In this document: in pieces, positions 6,638 to 15,177 of the stretch
Numbering within the stretch: the stretch's first letter is position 1
Layout of the letters: each line of letters begins with the position of its first letter
NCBI GenBank assembly: GCA_045602005.1
Contig: JAZSAS010000045.1
Span: 1-17,114 of the forward strand
Source: UMGS755 sp045602005
GTDB taxonomy: Bacteria; Bacillota; Clostridia; UBA1381; UBA9506
DNA: 17,114 bases
Direction of reading: 5' to 3'
Program-made: the position numbers and the translations under genes
Notes under the pieces: generated by a model
Database searches by the model: none
Told to the model about the DNA's origin: nothing
What the model saw: only the letters and a program-made list of their open reading frames with translations

Positions 6638-7885
6638 ATGAAAACAAAGGCAGTTAGACTGTATGGAAAAAATGACTTGCGGTTAGAGGAGTTTGAATTG
6701 CCGGAAATTAAGGACGATGAAATTCTGGCGCATGTTATATCCGACAGCATTTGTATGTCTTCTTACAAGGCAGCAATTCAAGGTGCCGACCACAAGCGTG
6801 TGCCGGACGATGTTGCTGAGAACCCCATCATCATTGGCCATGAGTTCTGCGGTGAAATTGTTCAGGTGGGCAGCAAGTGGCAGGATCAGTATAAGCCGGG
6901 GGAGAGATTTGCTATTCAGCCGGCTATTAACTATAAGGGTTCCCTAGCAGCACCAGGTTATTCTTATTCCTATATTGGTGGCGGCTCCACCTATGTGATT
7001 ATCCCTCATGAAGTTATGGAAACGGGAAGTCTTCTGCCTTATAAAGGCGAGGCGTTTTTCTACGGTTCTGTGGCTGAGCCTATGAGCTGTATTGTTGGCG
7101 GTTTCCATGCCAACTATCACACAAAAGCCGGCTCCTATGTGCATGATATGGGCACTGTCATTGGCGGTAACATGGCAATTTTAGCCGGTGTTGGCCCTAT
7201 GGGTTTGGGTGCCATTGACTATGCAATTCATAATGAAAGAAAGCCGAAGCTTTTGGTTGTTACTGACATTGACCAGGCTCGTCTTGACCGTGCCGCTTCT
7301 ATTTTAACAGTAGAAGAAGCCAAGAAAAACGGTGTTGAGCTGGTTTACCTGAACACAGGCAACATGGAAAATCCAGTTGAGGAAATGATGAAGATGACCG
7401 GTGGCAAGGGCTATGACGACGTTTTTGTTTTTGCTCCTGTTAAACCGGTTGTAGAAATGGGCGATAAAATTCTGGGCAAAGATGGCTGCTTAAACTTCTT
7501 TGCAGGTCCTACTAACACAGAATTTACTGCTGAATTTAACTTCTATAATGTTCACTATGCATCCACTCACATTGTTGGCACCAGCGGCGGCAACACCGAC
7601 GATATGTTGGAATCTATCAAGATGATGGAAGAGGGCAAACTGAATCCCGCCATGATGATTACTCATGTGGGCGGTATTGATTCTATCGTAGATACCACTT
7701 TGAACCTGCCGAAAATTCCCGGCGGTAAAAAACTGGTATATATGAATATTGACATGCCCATGACAGCAATTAGCGATTTTGCAACTTCTGATGACCCTGT
7801 GCTTGTGGAGATTGCCAAAATTGTAGAGAAAAATAACGGTATCTGGTGCAAGGAAGCAGAGGATTATTTGTTAGCTAATAAGTGA
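6638..7885 (+). CDS. SorE-like zinc-dependent (L-sorbose-1-phosphate reductase family) dehydrogenase
   Basis: A 415-residue medium-chain dehydrogenase that resembles L-sorbose-1-phosphate reductases, which interconvert L-sorbose 1-phosphate and sorbitol (glucitol) 6-phosphate with NAD(P). The catalytic zinc ligands are likely C39 (SICMSS), H68-E69 in GHEFCGE and E147 in AEPMSC. The structural-zinc four-cysteine lobe of classical alcohol dehydrogenases is absent. The Rossmann motif GVGPMG lies at 184-189 and the second strand ends in D210 (VVTD), favouring NAD. The length matches SorE-type enzymes, longer than ordinary sorbitol dehydrogenases. The start has GGAGAGG at 6627-6633. It is the first enzyme gene after the DeoR regulator, followed by a sorbitol-6-phosphate-type SDR. 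The exact substrate is inferred from family resemblance and could be another polyol or polyol phosphate. Confidence 0.75.
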   Translation: MKTKAVRLYGKNDLRLEEFELPEIKDDEILAHVISDSICMSSYKAAIQGADHKRVPDDVAENPIIIGHEFCGEIVQVGSKWQDQYKPGERFAIQPAINYKGSLAAPGYSYSYIGGGSTYVIIPHEVMETGSLLPYKGEAFFYGSVAEPMSCIVGGFHANYHTKAGSYVHDMGTVIGGNMAILAGVGPMGLGAIDYAIHNERKPKLLVVTDIDQARLDRAASILTVEEAKKNGVELVYLNTGNMENPVEEMMKMTGGKGYDDVFVFAPVKPVVEMGDKILGKDGCLNFFAGPTNTEFTAEFNFYNVHYASTHIVGTSGGNTDDMLESIKMMEEGKLNPAMMITHVGGIDSIVDTTLNLPKIPGGKKLVYMNIDMPMTAISDFATSDDPVLVEIAKIVEKNNGIWCKEAEDYLLANK

Positions 7886-7891
7886 TATTGT

Positions 7892-7927
7892 TTGAGAGCT
7901 GAGGTTACATGCGGCATCAGCTCTTGA
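7892..7927 (+). other. Intercistronic hairpin before the SDR gene
   Basis: AGAGCTGA (7895-7902) pairs with TCAGCTCT (7917-7924), extended outward by wobble and A-T pairs to about 11 pairs, with a 14-base loop. It has no T run. It lies inside the operon and overlaps the ATG at 7909, which supports using the downstream ATG 7948 as the SDR start. It may stabilise or segment the message. Confidence 0.5.
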
Positions 7928-7947
7928 GATGTTATGAGGAGGATAGC

Positions 7948-8979
7948 ATGAAGCTGTACAAAATCGTCCCCGCACTTCGTGCGGCGATGGACGCAGCCGT
8001 CCTGACATATACTCAGGACGGGACAGCAGAGGTAACGCTTTCCGGTGTGACAGAAGAGAATATCATTGAAAAAATAAAAGAAGCAGATGTTGCCGGAAAA
8101 ACATCCGTGAAAATTGAAGGCCCCGGTGTGTTCACCAAAGAGGAGCCGACCGCGGGTCGTTTATCCGGCAAGACAGCCATTGTCACCGGCTCTGCCCAGG
8201 GCTTTGGTTTGGGCGTGGCTGAGGCCATGCTGGCTGAGGGCGCCCGGGTTGTGATTGCAGACTTAAATTATGAGCTGGCAGCATCTGTGGCAGAGACCTT
8301 GTGTGAAAAGAACGGTGCGGGTTGCGCCGTTGCCAGCAGGGTGGATGTTTCTGACGAAACATCTGTGGAAAACATGATTGAAGACACCGTCAAGAGTTTT
8401 GGTGGACTGGATATTTTTATTAATAACGCCGGTGTGCTGAAAGCTGGCAGCTTGGAAGAAATGGACGCTAAGAGTTTTGAGTTTGTGAGCAAGGTCAATT
8501 ATTCTGCGTACTATATCTGCACCAAGTATGCGTCCCGTGTGATGAAGCTGCAGCATGCTATTCGACCTGATGCATTTTACGATATCATTCAAATCAACTC
8601 AAAGTCGGGTTTAGAAGGTTCAAACAAGAATTTTGCCTATGCGGGAAGTAAATTCGGCGGCATAGGGTTAACCCAGAGCTTTGCGCTGGAACTGGTGGAC
8701 TATCATATTAAAGTGAACTCCATCTGCCCCGGCAACTTCTTTGATGGTCCTCTGTGGTCTGACCCTGAAAAGGGCTTGTTCACACAGTATTTGCAGGCGG
8801 GCAAGGTGCCCGGTGCCAAGACTGTTGAAGATGTTAAACAATTTTATGAATCCAAGGTTCCTATGGGAAGAGGCTGCGACACCATGGATGTGGCACGGGC
8901 TATTTTCTACCTTGTGGAACAGGAATATGAAACAGGCCAGGCTGTTCCGGTTACCGGCGGTCAGGTTATGCTCAATTAG
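7948..8979 (+). CDS. Short-chain dehydrogenase, sorbitol-6-phosphate 2-dehydrogenase-like, with N-terminal extension
   Basis: A 343-residue short-chain dehydrogenase that probably oxidises a polyol phosphate, such as sorbitol 6-phosphate to fructose 6-phosphate, with NAD. The SDR domain starts near residue 72: TGSAQGFG (80-87) nucleotide loop, D105 after the second strand (NAD preference), NNAG (159-162), catalytic serine in INSKS (about 218) and YAGSK with Y231 and K235. The C-terminal SICPGNFFDGPLW (about 258-270) resembles SorD-type enzymes. The first 70 residues (MKLYKIVPALRAAMDAAV onwards) are not part of a normal SDR, which is about 250-270 residues; this extension is of unknown origin. 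The start at 7948 has GAGGAGG at 7936-7942; ATG 7909 lies in a hairpin loop and lacks a site. It follows the SorE-like gene and precedes E2. Confidence 0.78.
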   Translation: MKLYKIVPALRAAMDAAVLTYTQDGTAEVTLSGVTEENIIEKIKEADVAGKTSVKIEGPGVFTKEEPTAGRLSGKTAIVTGSAQGFGLGVAEAMLAEGARVVIADLNYELAASVAETLCEKNGAGCAVASRVDVSDETSVENMIEDTVKSFGGLDIFINNAGVLKAGSLEEMDAKSFEFVSKVNYSAYYICTKYASRVMKLQHAIRPDAFYDIIQINSKSGLEGSNKNFAYAGSKFGGIGLTQSFALELVDYHIKVNSICPGNFFDGPLWSDPEKGLFTQYLQAGKVPGAKTVEDVKQFYESKVPMGRGCDTMDVARAIFYLVEQEYETGQAVPVTGGQVMLN

Positions 8980-9009
8980 TTTAAACAATCTAAAAAAGGA
9001 GAGGATTTT

Positions 9010-10359
9010 ATGGCAACACCGGTTATTATGCCCAGACAGGGACAGTCTGTTGAAAGCTGTATTATTGCAAAGTGGCATAAACAAAAAGGCGATCAGGTAA
9101 ACGTGGGCGACCAGCTGTTTACCTACGAAACCGACAAGGCAACCTTTGATGAGGAAGCAACTGTCGCAGGTACTCTTTTGGAGATTTTCTTTGAAGAGGG
9201 CGACGATGTTGAATGCTTGTTGAACGTTTGCGTTATTGGTGAAGCAGGAGAAGATGTTTCTGCTTTCCGTCCTGAAGGCGATGGGGCAGAAGCACCTGCA
9301 GAGAGTGGAAAAGAGGAGGCTCCCGCAGCGGCAGCACCCAGTGCAGCAGCTGCACCGGTAGCACAGCTTTCCGCCACCGCACAGGACAATGTTTTCATTT
9401 CTCCCAGAGCAAAGAACCACGCTGACAAATTGGGCGTTGATGTTCGCTTCGCACAGGGCACAGGCCCTAACGGCAGAATCATTGAACGTGATGTTGAAGC
9501 TCTGTCTCAAAGCGGCGTAGCCTTCACAAAGGCAGCACAGGCAGCAGCAGCCGGCAGCAGCGATCAGTTCGAAGGCACCGGCATTGGCGGCCGTGTAACC
9601 ACCGGCGATCTGAAGAAACCGGTTGCACAGGCTGTTTCTGAAGCAATGGCAGCTCAGGAGGGCGTGGCCTATACTGATACACCTCTGACCAACATCAGAA
9701 AGGTGATTTCCAAGTCCATGCACAATTCGCTGTCTACAACAGCACAGCTGACGCTTAACACCAGCTTCGATGCCACCGAAATCATGGCATACCGCAAGAA
9801 GCTGAAAGCCAATGCTGAAAAATTGGGCCTGGGTAATATTACATTAAATGATATCGTTCTGTATGCTGTTTCAAGAACTCTCTTAGCACATCAGGACTTA
9901 AACGCACATATGCTGGATGACAAACTCCGTCACTTCAGCCATGTTAACCTGGGCGTTGCTGTTGACACTCCCCGTGGCTTGATGGTTCCCACCATTTTCT
10001 GTGCAGAGCTGAAATCTCTGGCTGAAATCAGTGCAGAGACCAAAGACCTTGCCGGCTCCTGTCAGGGTGGCACAATCAGCCCCGACCTGCTCACCGGCGG
10101 TAGCTTCACAGTTACCAATCTGGGCTCTTTTGGCATCGAGTCCTTCACACCGGTATTGAATGCTCCTCAGACCGGTATCTTAGGTGTTGACACCATTGTT
10201 CAGCGTGCAAAAGAGGTTGATGGAGAGATTAAGTACTATCCTGCAATGGGTCTGTCCTTAACCTTCGACCACAGAGCCGTTGATGGTGCTCCCGCTGCTA
10301 AGTTCCTGAAGGATCTGAAGAACAATCTGGAAAACTTTAGCGTACTTTTGGCTAAATAA
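9010..10359 (+). CDS. 2-oxoacid/acetoin dehydrogenase complex E2 (dihydrolipoamide acyltransferase)
   Basis: The 449-residue core acyltransferase of a 2-oxoacid or acetoin dehydrogenase complex; it carries the acyl group on lipoate and transfers it to CoA. There is one N-terminal lipoyl domain (1-78) with the lipoylated lysine K43 in ETDKATF, an Ala/Pro/Glu-rich flexible linker (about 92-120) and a peripheral-subunit-binding domain (about 130-164; ISPRAKNHADKLGVD and GTGPNGRI). A second, partial binding-domain-like motif GTGIGGRVTTGDL lies at 189-201. The catalytic domain from about 224 ends in DHRAVDG with H421 and D425. The start has GGAGAGG at 8999-9005. It is 30 bases after the SDR and 30 before E3. 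The acyl substrate is unknown. Confidence 0.92.
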   Translation: MATPVIMPRQGQSVESCIIAKWHKQKGDQVNVGDQLFTYETDKATFDEEATVAGTLLEIFFEEGDDVECLLNVCVIGEAGEDVSAFRPEGDGAEAPAESGKEEAPAAAAPSAAAAPVAQLSATAQDNVFISPRAKNHADKLGVDVRFAQGTGPNGRIIERDVEALSQSGVAFTKAAQAAAAGSSDQFEGTGIGGRVTTGDLKKPVAQAVSEAMAAQEGVAYTDTPLTNIRKVISKSMHNSLSTTAQLTLNTSFDATEIMAYRKKLKANAEKLGLGNITLNDIVLYAVSRTLLAHQDLNAHMLDDKLRHFSHVNLGVAVDTPRGLMVPTIFCAELKSLAEISAETKDLAGSCQGGTISPDLLTGGSFTVTNLGSFGIESFTPVLNAPQTGILGVDTIVQRAKEVDGEIKYYPAMGLSLTFDHRAVDGAPAAKFLKDLKNNLENFSVLLAK

Positions 10360-10389
10360 TTTGACTAATATAGAAAGAAGGCAACGATT

Positions 10390-11754
10390 ATGGCTTATGA
10401 TTTAATCGTATTGGGTGGCGGTCCCGGTGGCTATCTGGCAGCAGAGCGTGCTGGCCATGCCGGTCTTAACACCCTGTTAATTGAAAAGCGGTTTTTAGGC
10501 GGCGTGTGCCTCAATGAGGGTTGCGTTCCCTCTAAGGCACTTCTGTATTCCGCTAAAATTTATGATTATGCCCGGTTCTCTGACCACTATGGTGTAACCT
10601 GCGAGGGTGTATCCTTTGACCACAAGGCAGTTTTGGCTCGCAAGAAAAAGGTTGTTGACACCCTGGTTGGCGGTATTCGTGCACAGATGAAGGCAAATAA
10701 GGTTACCGTTGTTGAGGGCGAAGGCATCATTGAAGGCAAAGAGGGCAACGAAATTGTTGTCAAGGTCGGCGATGAGAAATACACAGCATCCCGTCTGATT
10801 ATTGCAACCGGTTCCATGCCGGTTATGCCCCCGATTCCCGGTGTGAAGGAAAACTTCGAGGCCGGCACAGTTTTAACTAACCGTGAAATTCTGGACATGG
10901 AAGAGATTCCTAAAGAGCTGGTTATCGTTGGCGGCGGTGTTATCGGTCTTGAAATGGCATCTTATTTCAATTCTGCAGGTTCTAACGTAACAGTTGTTGA
11001 AATGATGAACAAAATTGCTGGACCTACAGATGCTGACATTTCCAAGATTCTCATGAAGAACTATGAGAAGAAGGGCATTACCTTCAAACTGGGCGCAAAA
11101 GTGACAGAAGTTAAGAGCAATGCAGTTGTCTTTGAAAAAGACGGCAAAACAGAGGAAATTCCTGCAGACAAGGTGCTCCTGTCTATTGGACGTCGTGCTG
11201 TTACTCAGGGCATTGGCATTGAATCCTTAGGCGTTCTGACCGAGCGTGGCGCCATTGTAACTGACCGTTTCATGAAAACCAACATTCCCAACGTGTATGC
11301 TGTTGGTGATGTTAACGGCAAATCCATGCTGGCGCATACTGCATACCGCGAAGCTGAGGTTGCTGTTAATAACATTCTGGGCAAAAAGGACATTATGCGT
11401 TACAATGCGATTCCTGCTGTTATCTACACTAACCCCGAAGTGGGCAGCGTGGGTGAAACAGAGGAAACCGCAAAGGCTAAGGGCATGGATGTTGAGGTTG
11501 CAAACCTGACCATGAAATACAGCGGCCGTTATGTGGCTGAAAATGAGGGCGGCGATGGTATTTGCAAGGTTATCGTTGACAAGGCAACTCGCCGTTTGGT
11601 TGGATGTCATATGTTGGCAAACTATGCATCTGAAATCATTGTTTCTGCCGGCATCATGATTGAAACCGAAATGCGTGTGGATGACATTAAGGAAATTGTA
11701 TTCCCCCATCCCACTGTTTGTGAAATTGTCAGAGAAGGTATTTTTCAACTGTAA
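10390..11754 (+). CDS. lpdA: Dihydrolipoyl dehydrogenase (E3)
   Basis: A 454-residue FAD-dependent E3 that reoxidises dihydrolipoyl E2 and makes NADH. FAD loop GGGPGGY (9-15); redox disulfide C40/C45 in GGVCLNEGCVPSKALL; NAD loop GGGVIGLEMASYF near 178; second FAD motif NVYAVGDVNG near 304; and the C-terminal HPTVCE with catalytic H440 and E445. The first histidine of the common HAHPT is replaced by phenylalanine, but the catalytic one is kept. There is no N-terminal lipoyl domain, unlike some clostridial E3 proteins. The start has GAAAGAAGG upstream at 10373-10381. It lies between E2 and E1 in the same operon, so it is presumably dedicated to this complex. Confidence 0.95.
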   Translation: MAYDLIVLGGGPGGYLAAERAGHAGLNTLLIEKRFLGGVCLNEGCVPSKALLYSAKIYDYARFSDHYGVTCEGVSFDHKAVLARKKKVVDTLVGGIRAQMKANKVTVVEGEGIIEGKEGNEIVVKVGDEKYTASRLIIATGSMPVMPPIPGVKENFEAGTVLTNREILDMEEIPKELVIVGGGVIGLEMASYFNSAGSNVTVVEMMNKIAGPTDADISKILMKNYEKKGITFKLGAKVTEVKSNAVVFEKDGKTEEIPADKVLLSIGRRAVTQGIGIESLGVLTERGAIVTDRFMKTNIPNVYAVGDVNGKSMLAHTAYREAEVAVNNILGKKDIMRYNAIPAVIYTNPEVGSVGETEETAKAKGMDVEVANLTMKYSGRYVAENEGGDGICKVIVDKATRRLVGCHMLANYASEIIVSAGIMIETEMRVDDIKEIVFPHPTVCEIVREGIFQL

Positions 11755-11792
11755 TTAACTGAAAATAAAAACAAAACGAAAGGAAGTTTATT

Positions 11793-14267
11793 ATGCCGAA
11801 GTCACAATTTATGGATCCTGATGTGCTGAGAAAGCCCGGATTTGTTGAATTTGAGCCTATCCCGGTGAATCAGTATAACAAGACAATTAAAGAGGAGAGC
11901 AAGAATTTTTCTAAAGACGATTTTCTGCGGATTTACAGAGACATGGCAATCATCCGTGAATTTGAGCAGATGCTTCTTGATATTAAGACCAAGAGTGAAT
12001 ATCAGGGCATTGCTTATAACAACCCCGGTCCTGCCCATCTGTCCTTAGGTCAAGAGGCATCTGCCGTTGGTCAGGCTTATCTGTTAGATAAAAACGACTA
12101 CATCTTTGGTTCTCACAGAAGCCATGGCGAAATTCTGGCAAAGGGTCTTTCCTGTATCCACAAGCTGGATGATAAAGAGCTGCTGGCTGATATGGAAGGT
12201 TTCTTTGATGGCCGTACTTACAAAGTAGTAGAAGGCAAGGAAAAAGATAAGGGCAATGTAAAAGATTTAGCCATCGACTTCTTGCTCTATGGTGCACTGG
12301 CCGAAATTTTTGCTCGTGAAACCGGTTTTAACAAGGGTCTGGGCGGCTCCATGCACGCATTCTTCACTCCCTTTGGTATTTACCCCAACAACGCTATCGT
12401 TGGTGGTAGCGCAACCATCGCTATGGGTGCTTCTATGTTCAAGAGAATCAATGGAAAACCCGGCATTGTTGTGTCTAACATTGGTGACGCTTCTATGGGT
12501 CGTGGTCCCGTTTGGGAAGCACTGAACATGGGTTCTATGGATCAGATTACCCAGCTGTGGGAAGAGGGTCATAACAAGGGTCTGCCGATTATCTTTAACT
12601 TCTTCAACAACCTGTATGGCATGGGCGGCCAGACCGTGGGTGAAACCATGGCATATAACATTCTGGCTCGTGTCGGTGCCGGTGTCAGCCCCACTCAGCT
12701 CCATGCTGAACGTGTTGACGGTTATAATCCGCTGGCAGTTATTGATGCTATGAGAAGAAAACTGGAAATTCTGAATACTCAGGGCGGTCCTGTGCTGATG
12801 GATACTCTGACCTACAGAATGACCGGTCACTCTCCCTCTGATGCATCTACCTACAGAACCAAGGAAGAGGTTGAGAAGTGGGCAGAGCATGACGTTCTCG
12901 TTAACTACGAGAAGCAGCTGGTTGAAGCTAAGGTTGCCAAGGCTGACGATTTTGCTGCTATGCGTGAGGACATTAGAGAGCGTATGATGAAAATCGTGAA
13001 ACTGGCAATTGATGACAGCGTTTCTCCCAGAATGGATCTGGCAAAGAACCCCAACATCATTGCTGATCTTATGTTCTCCAACCAGAAGATTGCTAAGATG
13101 GAAGACCGCACTCCGGACGTTCTGATGCCGAAGGAAGAGAACCCCAGAGTACAGAAAATTGCTAAGAAAGAGCGTTTCGGCTTTGATAAGAACGGCAAGC
13201 CGGTTTCTAAAAACAAGGTTTACCAGCTGCGTGACGGTTTGTTTGAAGCCATTATTGATAAGTTCTATGAAGATCCCACATTGGTTGCTTATGGTGAAGA
13301 TAACCGTGACTGGGGCGGCGCTTATGCTGTTTACCAGGGTCTGACAGAGTCTCTGCCTTACCATCGTTTCTTCAATGCACCGATTTCTGAGTCTGCTATT
13401 GCAGGTTCTGCTGTTGGTTATGCTATGAGCGGCGGTCGTGTTATCGCTGAAATCATGTACTGTGACTTTATCGGCTGCTGTGGTGATGAAATCTTCAACC
13501 AGCTGGCAAAATGGCAGTCCATGAGTGCCGGTGTTCTGAAAATGCCGGTTATCATTCGTGTATCTGTTGGTTCTAAGTATGGTGCTCAGCACTCTCAGGA
13601 CTGGAGCAGCATGTGTGCACACGTTCCTGGCCTGAAGGTTGTGTTCCCTGTAACACCTTATGACGCTAAGGGTATCATGAATGCCGCATTAAACGGCACT
13701 GATCCTGTTGTTGTATTTGAGAGCCAGAGAATCTATGATGTTGGCGAGCAGTTCCATGAGGGTGGCGTTCCCGAAGGCTACTATGAAGTAGAAATCGGCG
13801 AACCCGATATTAAGAAGGAAGGTAAAGACGTTACCATTCTGACCATCGGTGCAACTCTTTACAGAGCTTTAGATGCTGCAAAAGAGCTGGAAGAGAAATA
13901 TGGTATTTCCTGCGAAGTCATCGACGCAAGAACCATTGTTCCTTTCAACTACGAAAAGGTGCTTGAGTCTGTTAAGAAGACCGGCAGAATCGTTCTGGCA
14001 AGTGATGCTTGCACCAGAGGTTCTGTACTGAACACCATCGCACAGAACATCACAGAAATGGCATTTGATTATTTAGATGCTCCGCCGGTTGTTGTTGGTG
14101 CACAGAACTGGATCACCCCGGCTCATGAGCTGGAAGGCGCATTCTTCCCCCAGAAGGAATGGATCATTGATGCAATTCATGAGAAAATTCTGCCTCTGCC
14201 GGGTCATGTTGCAACCACCAACTTTACAGAAACAGAACAAATCAGAAAGAACAAGATGGGCGTTTAA
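11793..14267 (+). CDS. Fused E1 alpha-beta thiamine-diphosphate 2-oxoacid/acetoin dehydrogenase
   Basis: An 824-residue single-chain E1 with both halves usually encoded as two genes. The alpha half (about 40-420) has SHRSHGEILAKG, GFNKGLGGSMH (about 178-188), a thiamine-diphosphate motif starting GDASMGRG (231-238, GDA where GDG is common) and ending at N273, and the GHSPSD loop (345-350). The beta half (about 475-800) has APISESAIAG with the catalytic glutamate E533 and WITPAHELEGAFFP near the end. Two segments look longer than usual: about 50 residues (119-168) before the IFARETG helix and a short extension around 247-263. The linker (about 425-470) is basic and charged. The gene has the site AAAGGAAG at 11780-11787 and closes the operon. 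It decarboxylates or cleaves an unknown 2-oxoacid or hydroxyketone. Confidence 0.9.
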   Translation: MPKSQFMDPDVLRKPGFVEFEPIPVNQYNKTIKEESKNFSKDDFLRIYRDMAIIREFEQMLLDIKTKSEYQGIAYNNPGPAHLSLGQEASAVGQAYLLDKNDYIFGSHRSHGEILAKGLSCIHKLDDKELLADMEGFFDGRTYKVVEGKEKDKGNVKDLAIDFLLYGALAEIFARETGFNKGLGGSMHAFFTPFGIYPNNAIVGGSATIAMGASMFKRINGKPGIVVSNIGDASMGRGPVWEALNMGSMDQITQLWEEGHNKGLPIIFNFFNNLYGMGGQTVGETMAYNILARVGAGVSPTQLHAERVDGYNPLAVIDAMRRKLEILNTQGGPVLMDTLTYRMTGHSPSDASTYRTKEEVEKWAEHDVLVNYEKQLVEAKVAKADDFAAMREDIRERMMKIVKLAIDDSVSPRMDLAKNPNIIADLMFSNQKIAKMEDRTPDVLMPKEENPRVQKIAKKERFGFDKNGKPVSKNKVYQLRDGLFEAIIDKFYEDPTLVAYGEDNRDWGGAYAVYQGLTESLPYHRFFNAPISESAIAGSAVGYAMSGGRVIAEIMYCDFIGCCGDEIFNQLAKWQSMSAGVLKMPVIIRVSVGSKYGAQHSQDWSSMCAHVPGLKVVFPVTPYDAKGIMNAALNGTDPVVVFESQRIYDVGEQFHEGGVPEGYYEVEIGEPDIKKEGKDVTILTIGATLYRALDAAKELEEKYGISCEVIDARTIVPFNYEKVLESVKKTGRIVLASDACTRGSVLNTIAQNITEMAFDYLDAPPVVVGAQNWITPAHELEGAFFPQKEWIIDAIHEKILPLPGHVATTNFTETEQIRKNKMGV

Positions 14268-14314
14268 TTTTCCATCATGGTTCTATGTGGGATGTACCTG
14301 TAAAAGAACAATAC

Positions 14315-14347
14315 AAGGTCGCAGTGAATTTCACTGCGACCTTTTTT
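14315..14347 (+). terminator. Strong Rho-independent terminator of the dehydrogenase operon
   Basis: A perfect 12-bp stem AAGGTCGCAGTG (14315-14326) with CACTGCGACCTT (14332-14343), loop AATTT, running into six T residues. It marks the end of the DeoR-to-E1 cassette. Confidence 0.92.
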
Positions 14348-14403
14348 CTGCTTTTCGTGGTCAAAGCAGGAGGCTACACACAATGTTTTCTGGAGCCAAA
14401 CCC

Positions 14404-14432
14404 TTGACTATTTGATGCAAATGTTTTATAAT
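14404..14432 (+). promoter_or_regulatory. Sigma-A promoter of the membrane protein/sigma factor pair
   Basis: TTGACT (14404-14409) and TATAAT (14427-14432), 17 bases apart, near-perfect consensus. The predicted start is near 14439, leaving a leader of about 65 bases before the ATG at 14505. Confidence 0.8.
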
Positions 14433-14504
14433 AATTAGTATATCATTTTTTTGTTTGATTTTAAATTTAAACTGATTTTAAGAGATAATTTTAGGAGTGA
14501 AATT

Positions 14505-15167
14505 ATGAAAAGCCGGGATGGAGCAGAGAAGAGCGTCTCACTGAAAGGCAAAATGGAAGATTTTTGGTATTATCATAAAATGCCTGTCATTTTGGGGTTG
14601 GTTGCCCTGTTGATTGGAATGGTTTGTTTTTCAGATATGTTTTATAAGGTTCCGACGGACTTGAATCTGTATATGGTGACAGCAGAGCCTGTTTCAGAGG
14701 GAACGATTAACTTTGACGAAGTGCTGTCTGATGTGGTTCAGGATATTGATGGTAACGGTGAATCTGATATTACCATCAGCCGAGTGTTCCTCAGTGCTGA
14801 TTTAGCGGAGGAAAACGCATCATATTACCAACAGTCACTGGAGACAGAGCTGGCAAACCAAGGGGCTGTTATGTATATTTTTGACCGGGTGAACTATGAA
14901 CGAATGGTCAAAAAAGATGCGTTCTGTCCACTGGATGCATATCTGGATGTTGCCGCTTACGGTGATCGGATTCTTTATAGGGATAATGTGCCGGTGGCAG
15001 TCAGCTTGGCAGGCAGCAAGGTGCTTAAAGAGATGGAATTTACCAATGATGATTTATATGCTCTTTTGCTGTTTCAACGTCCTGAGGATTTTGAAGATAC
15101 AAATCGCATGGCGGAATATGAAAATGCAGCAGCAGTGTTAGAAGCATTGTTGCAACAGCCTGAATAA
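14505..15167 (+). CDS. Single-pass membrane protein of unknown function
   Basis: A 220-residue protein with a short basic N-terminus (residues 1-25), one hydrophobic helix (about 26-46, MPVILGLVALLIGMVCFSDMF) and an acidic domain of about 170 residues that would lie outside the membrane by the positive-inside rule. There is no cleavable signal motif and no catalytic motif that I recognise. The start is ATG 14505, preceded by TAGGAGTGA at 14492-14500; an upstream in-frame ATG at 14451 lies right behind the promoter without a ribosome site. It has its own promoter and a terminator hairpin, with the sigma factor gene just beyond. Conservation and function are unknown to me; a link with the sigma factor is only positional. 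Confidence 0.75.
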   Translation: MKSRDGAEKSVSLKGKMEDFWYYHKMPVILGLVALLIGMVCFSDMFYKVPTDLNLYMVTAEPVSEGTINFDEVLSDVVQDIDGNGESDITISRVFLSADLAEENASYYQQSLETELANQGAVMYIFDRVNYERMVKKDAFCPLDAYLDVAAYGDRILYRDNVPVAVSLAGSKVLKEMEFTNDDLYALLLFQRPEDFEDTNRMAEYENAAAVLEALLQQPE

Positions 15168-15177
15168 AGCATAACTT

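Noticed and set aside
8668..9723. Open frame of 351 codons on the minus strand across the SDR and E2 genes
   Set aside because: Cys/Ser/Asn-rich translation of antisense codons spanning two real genes; no family resemblance.
12267..13622. Long open frame of 451 codons on the minus strand within the E1 gene
   Set aside because: It lies wholly antisense to a well-conserved enzyme; strongly biased codon use in the E1 gene removes stops on the other strand. No ribosome binding site or recognisable domain.
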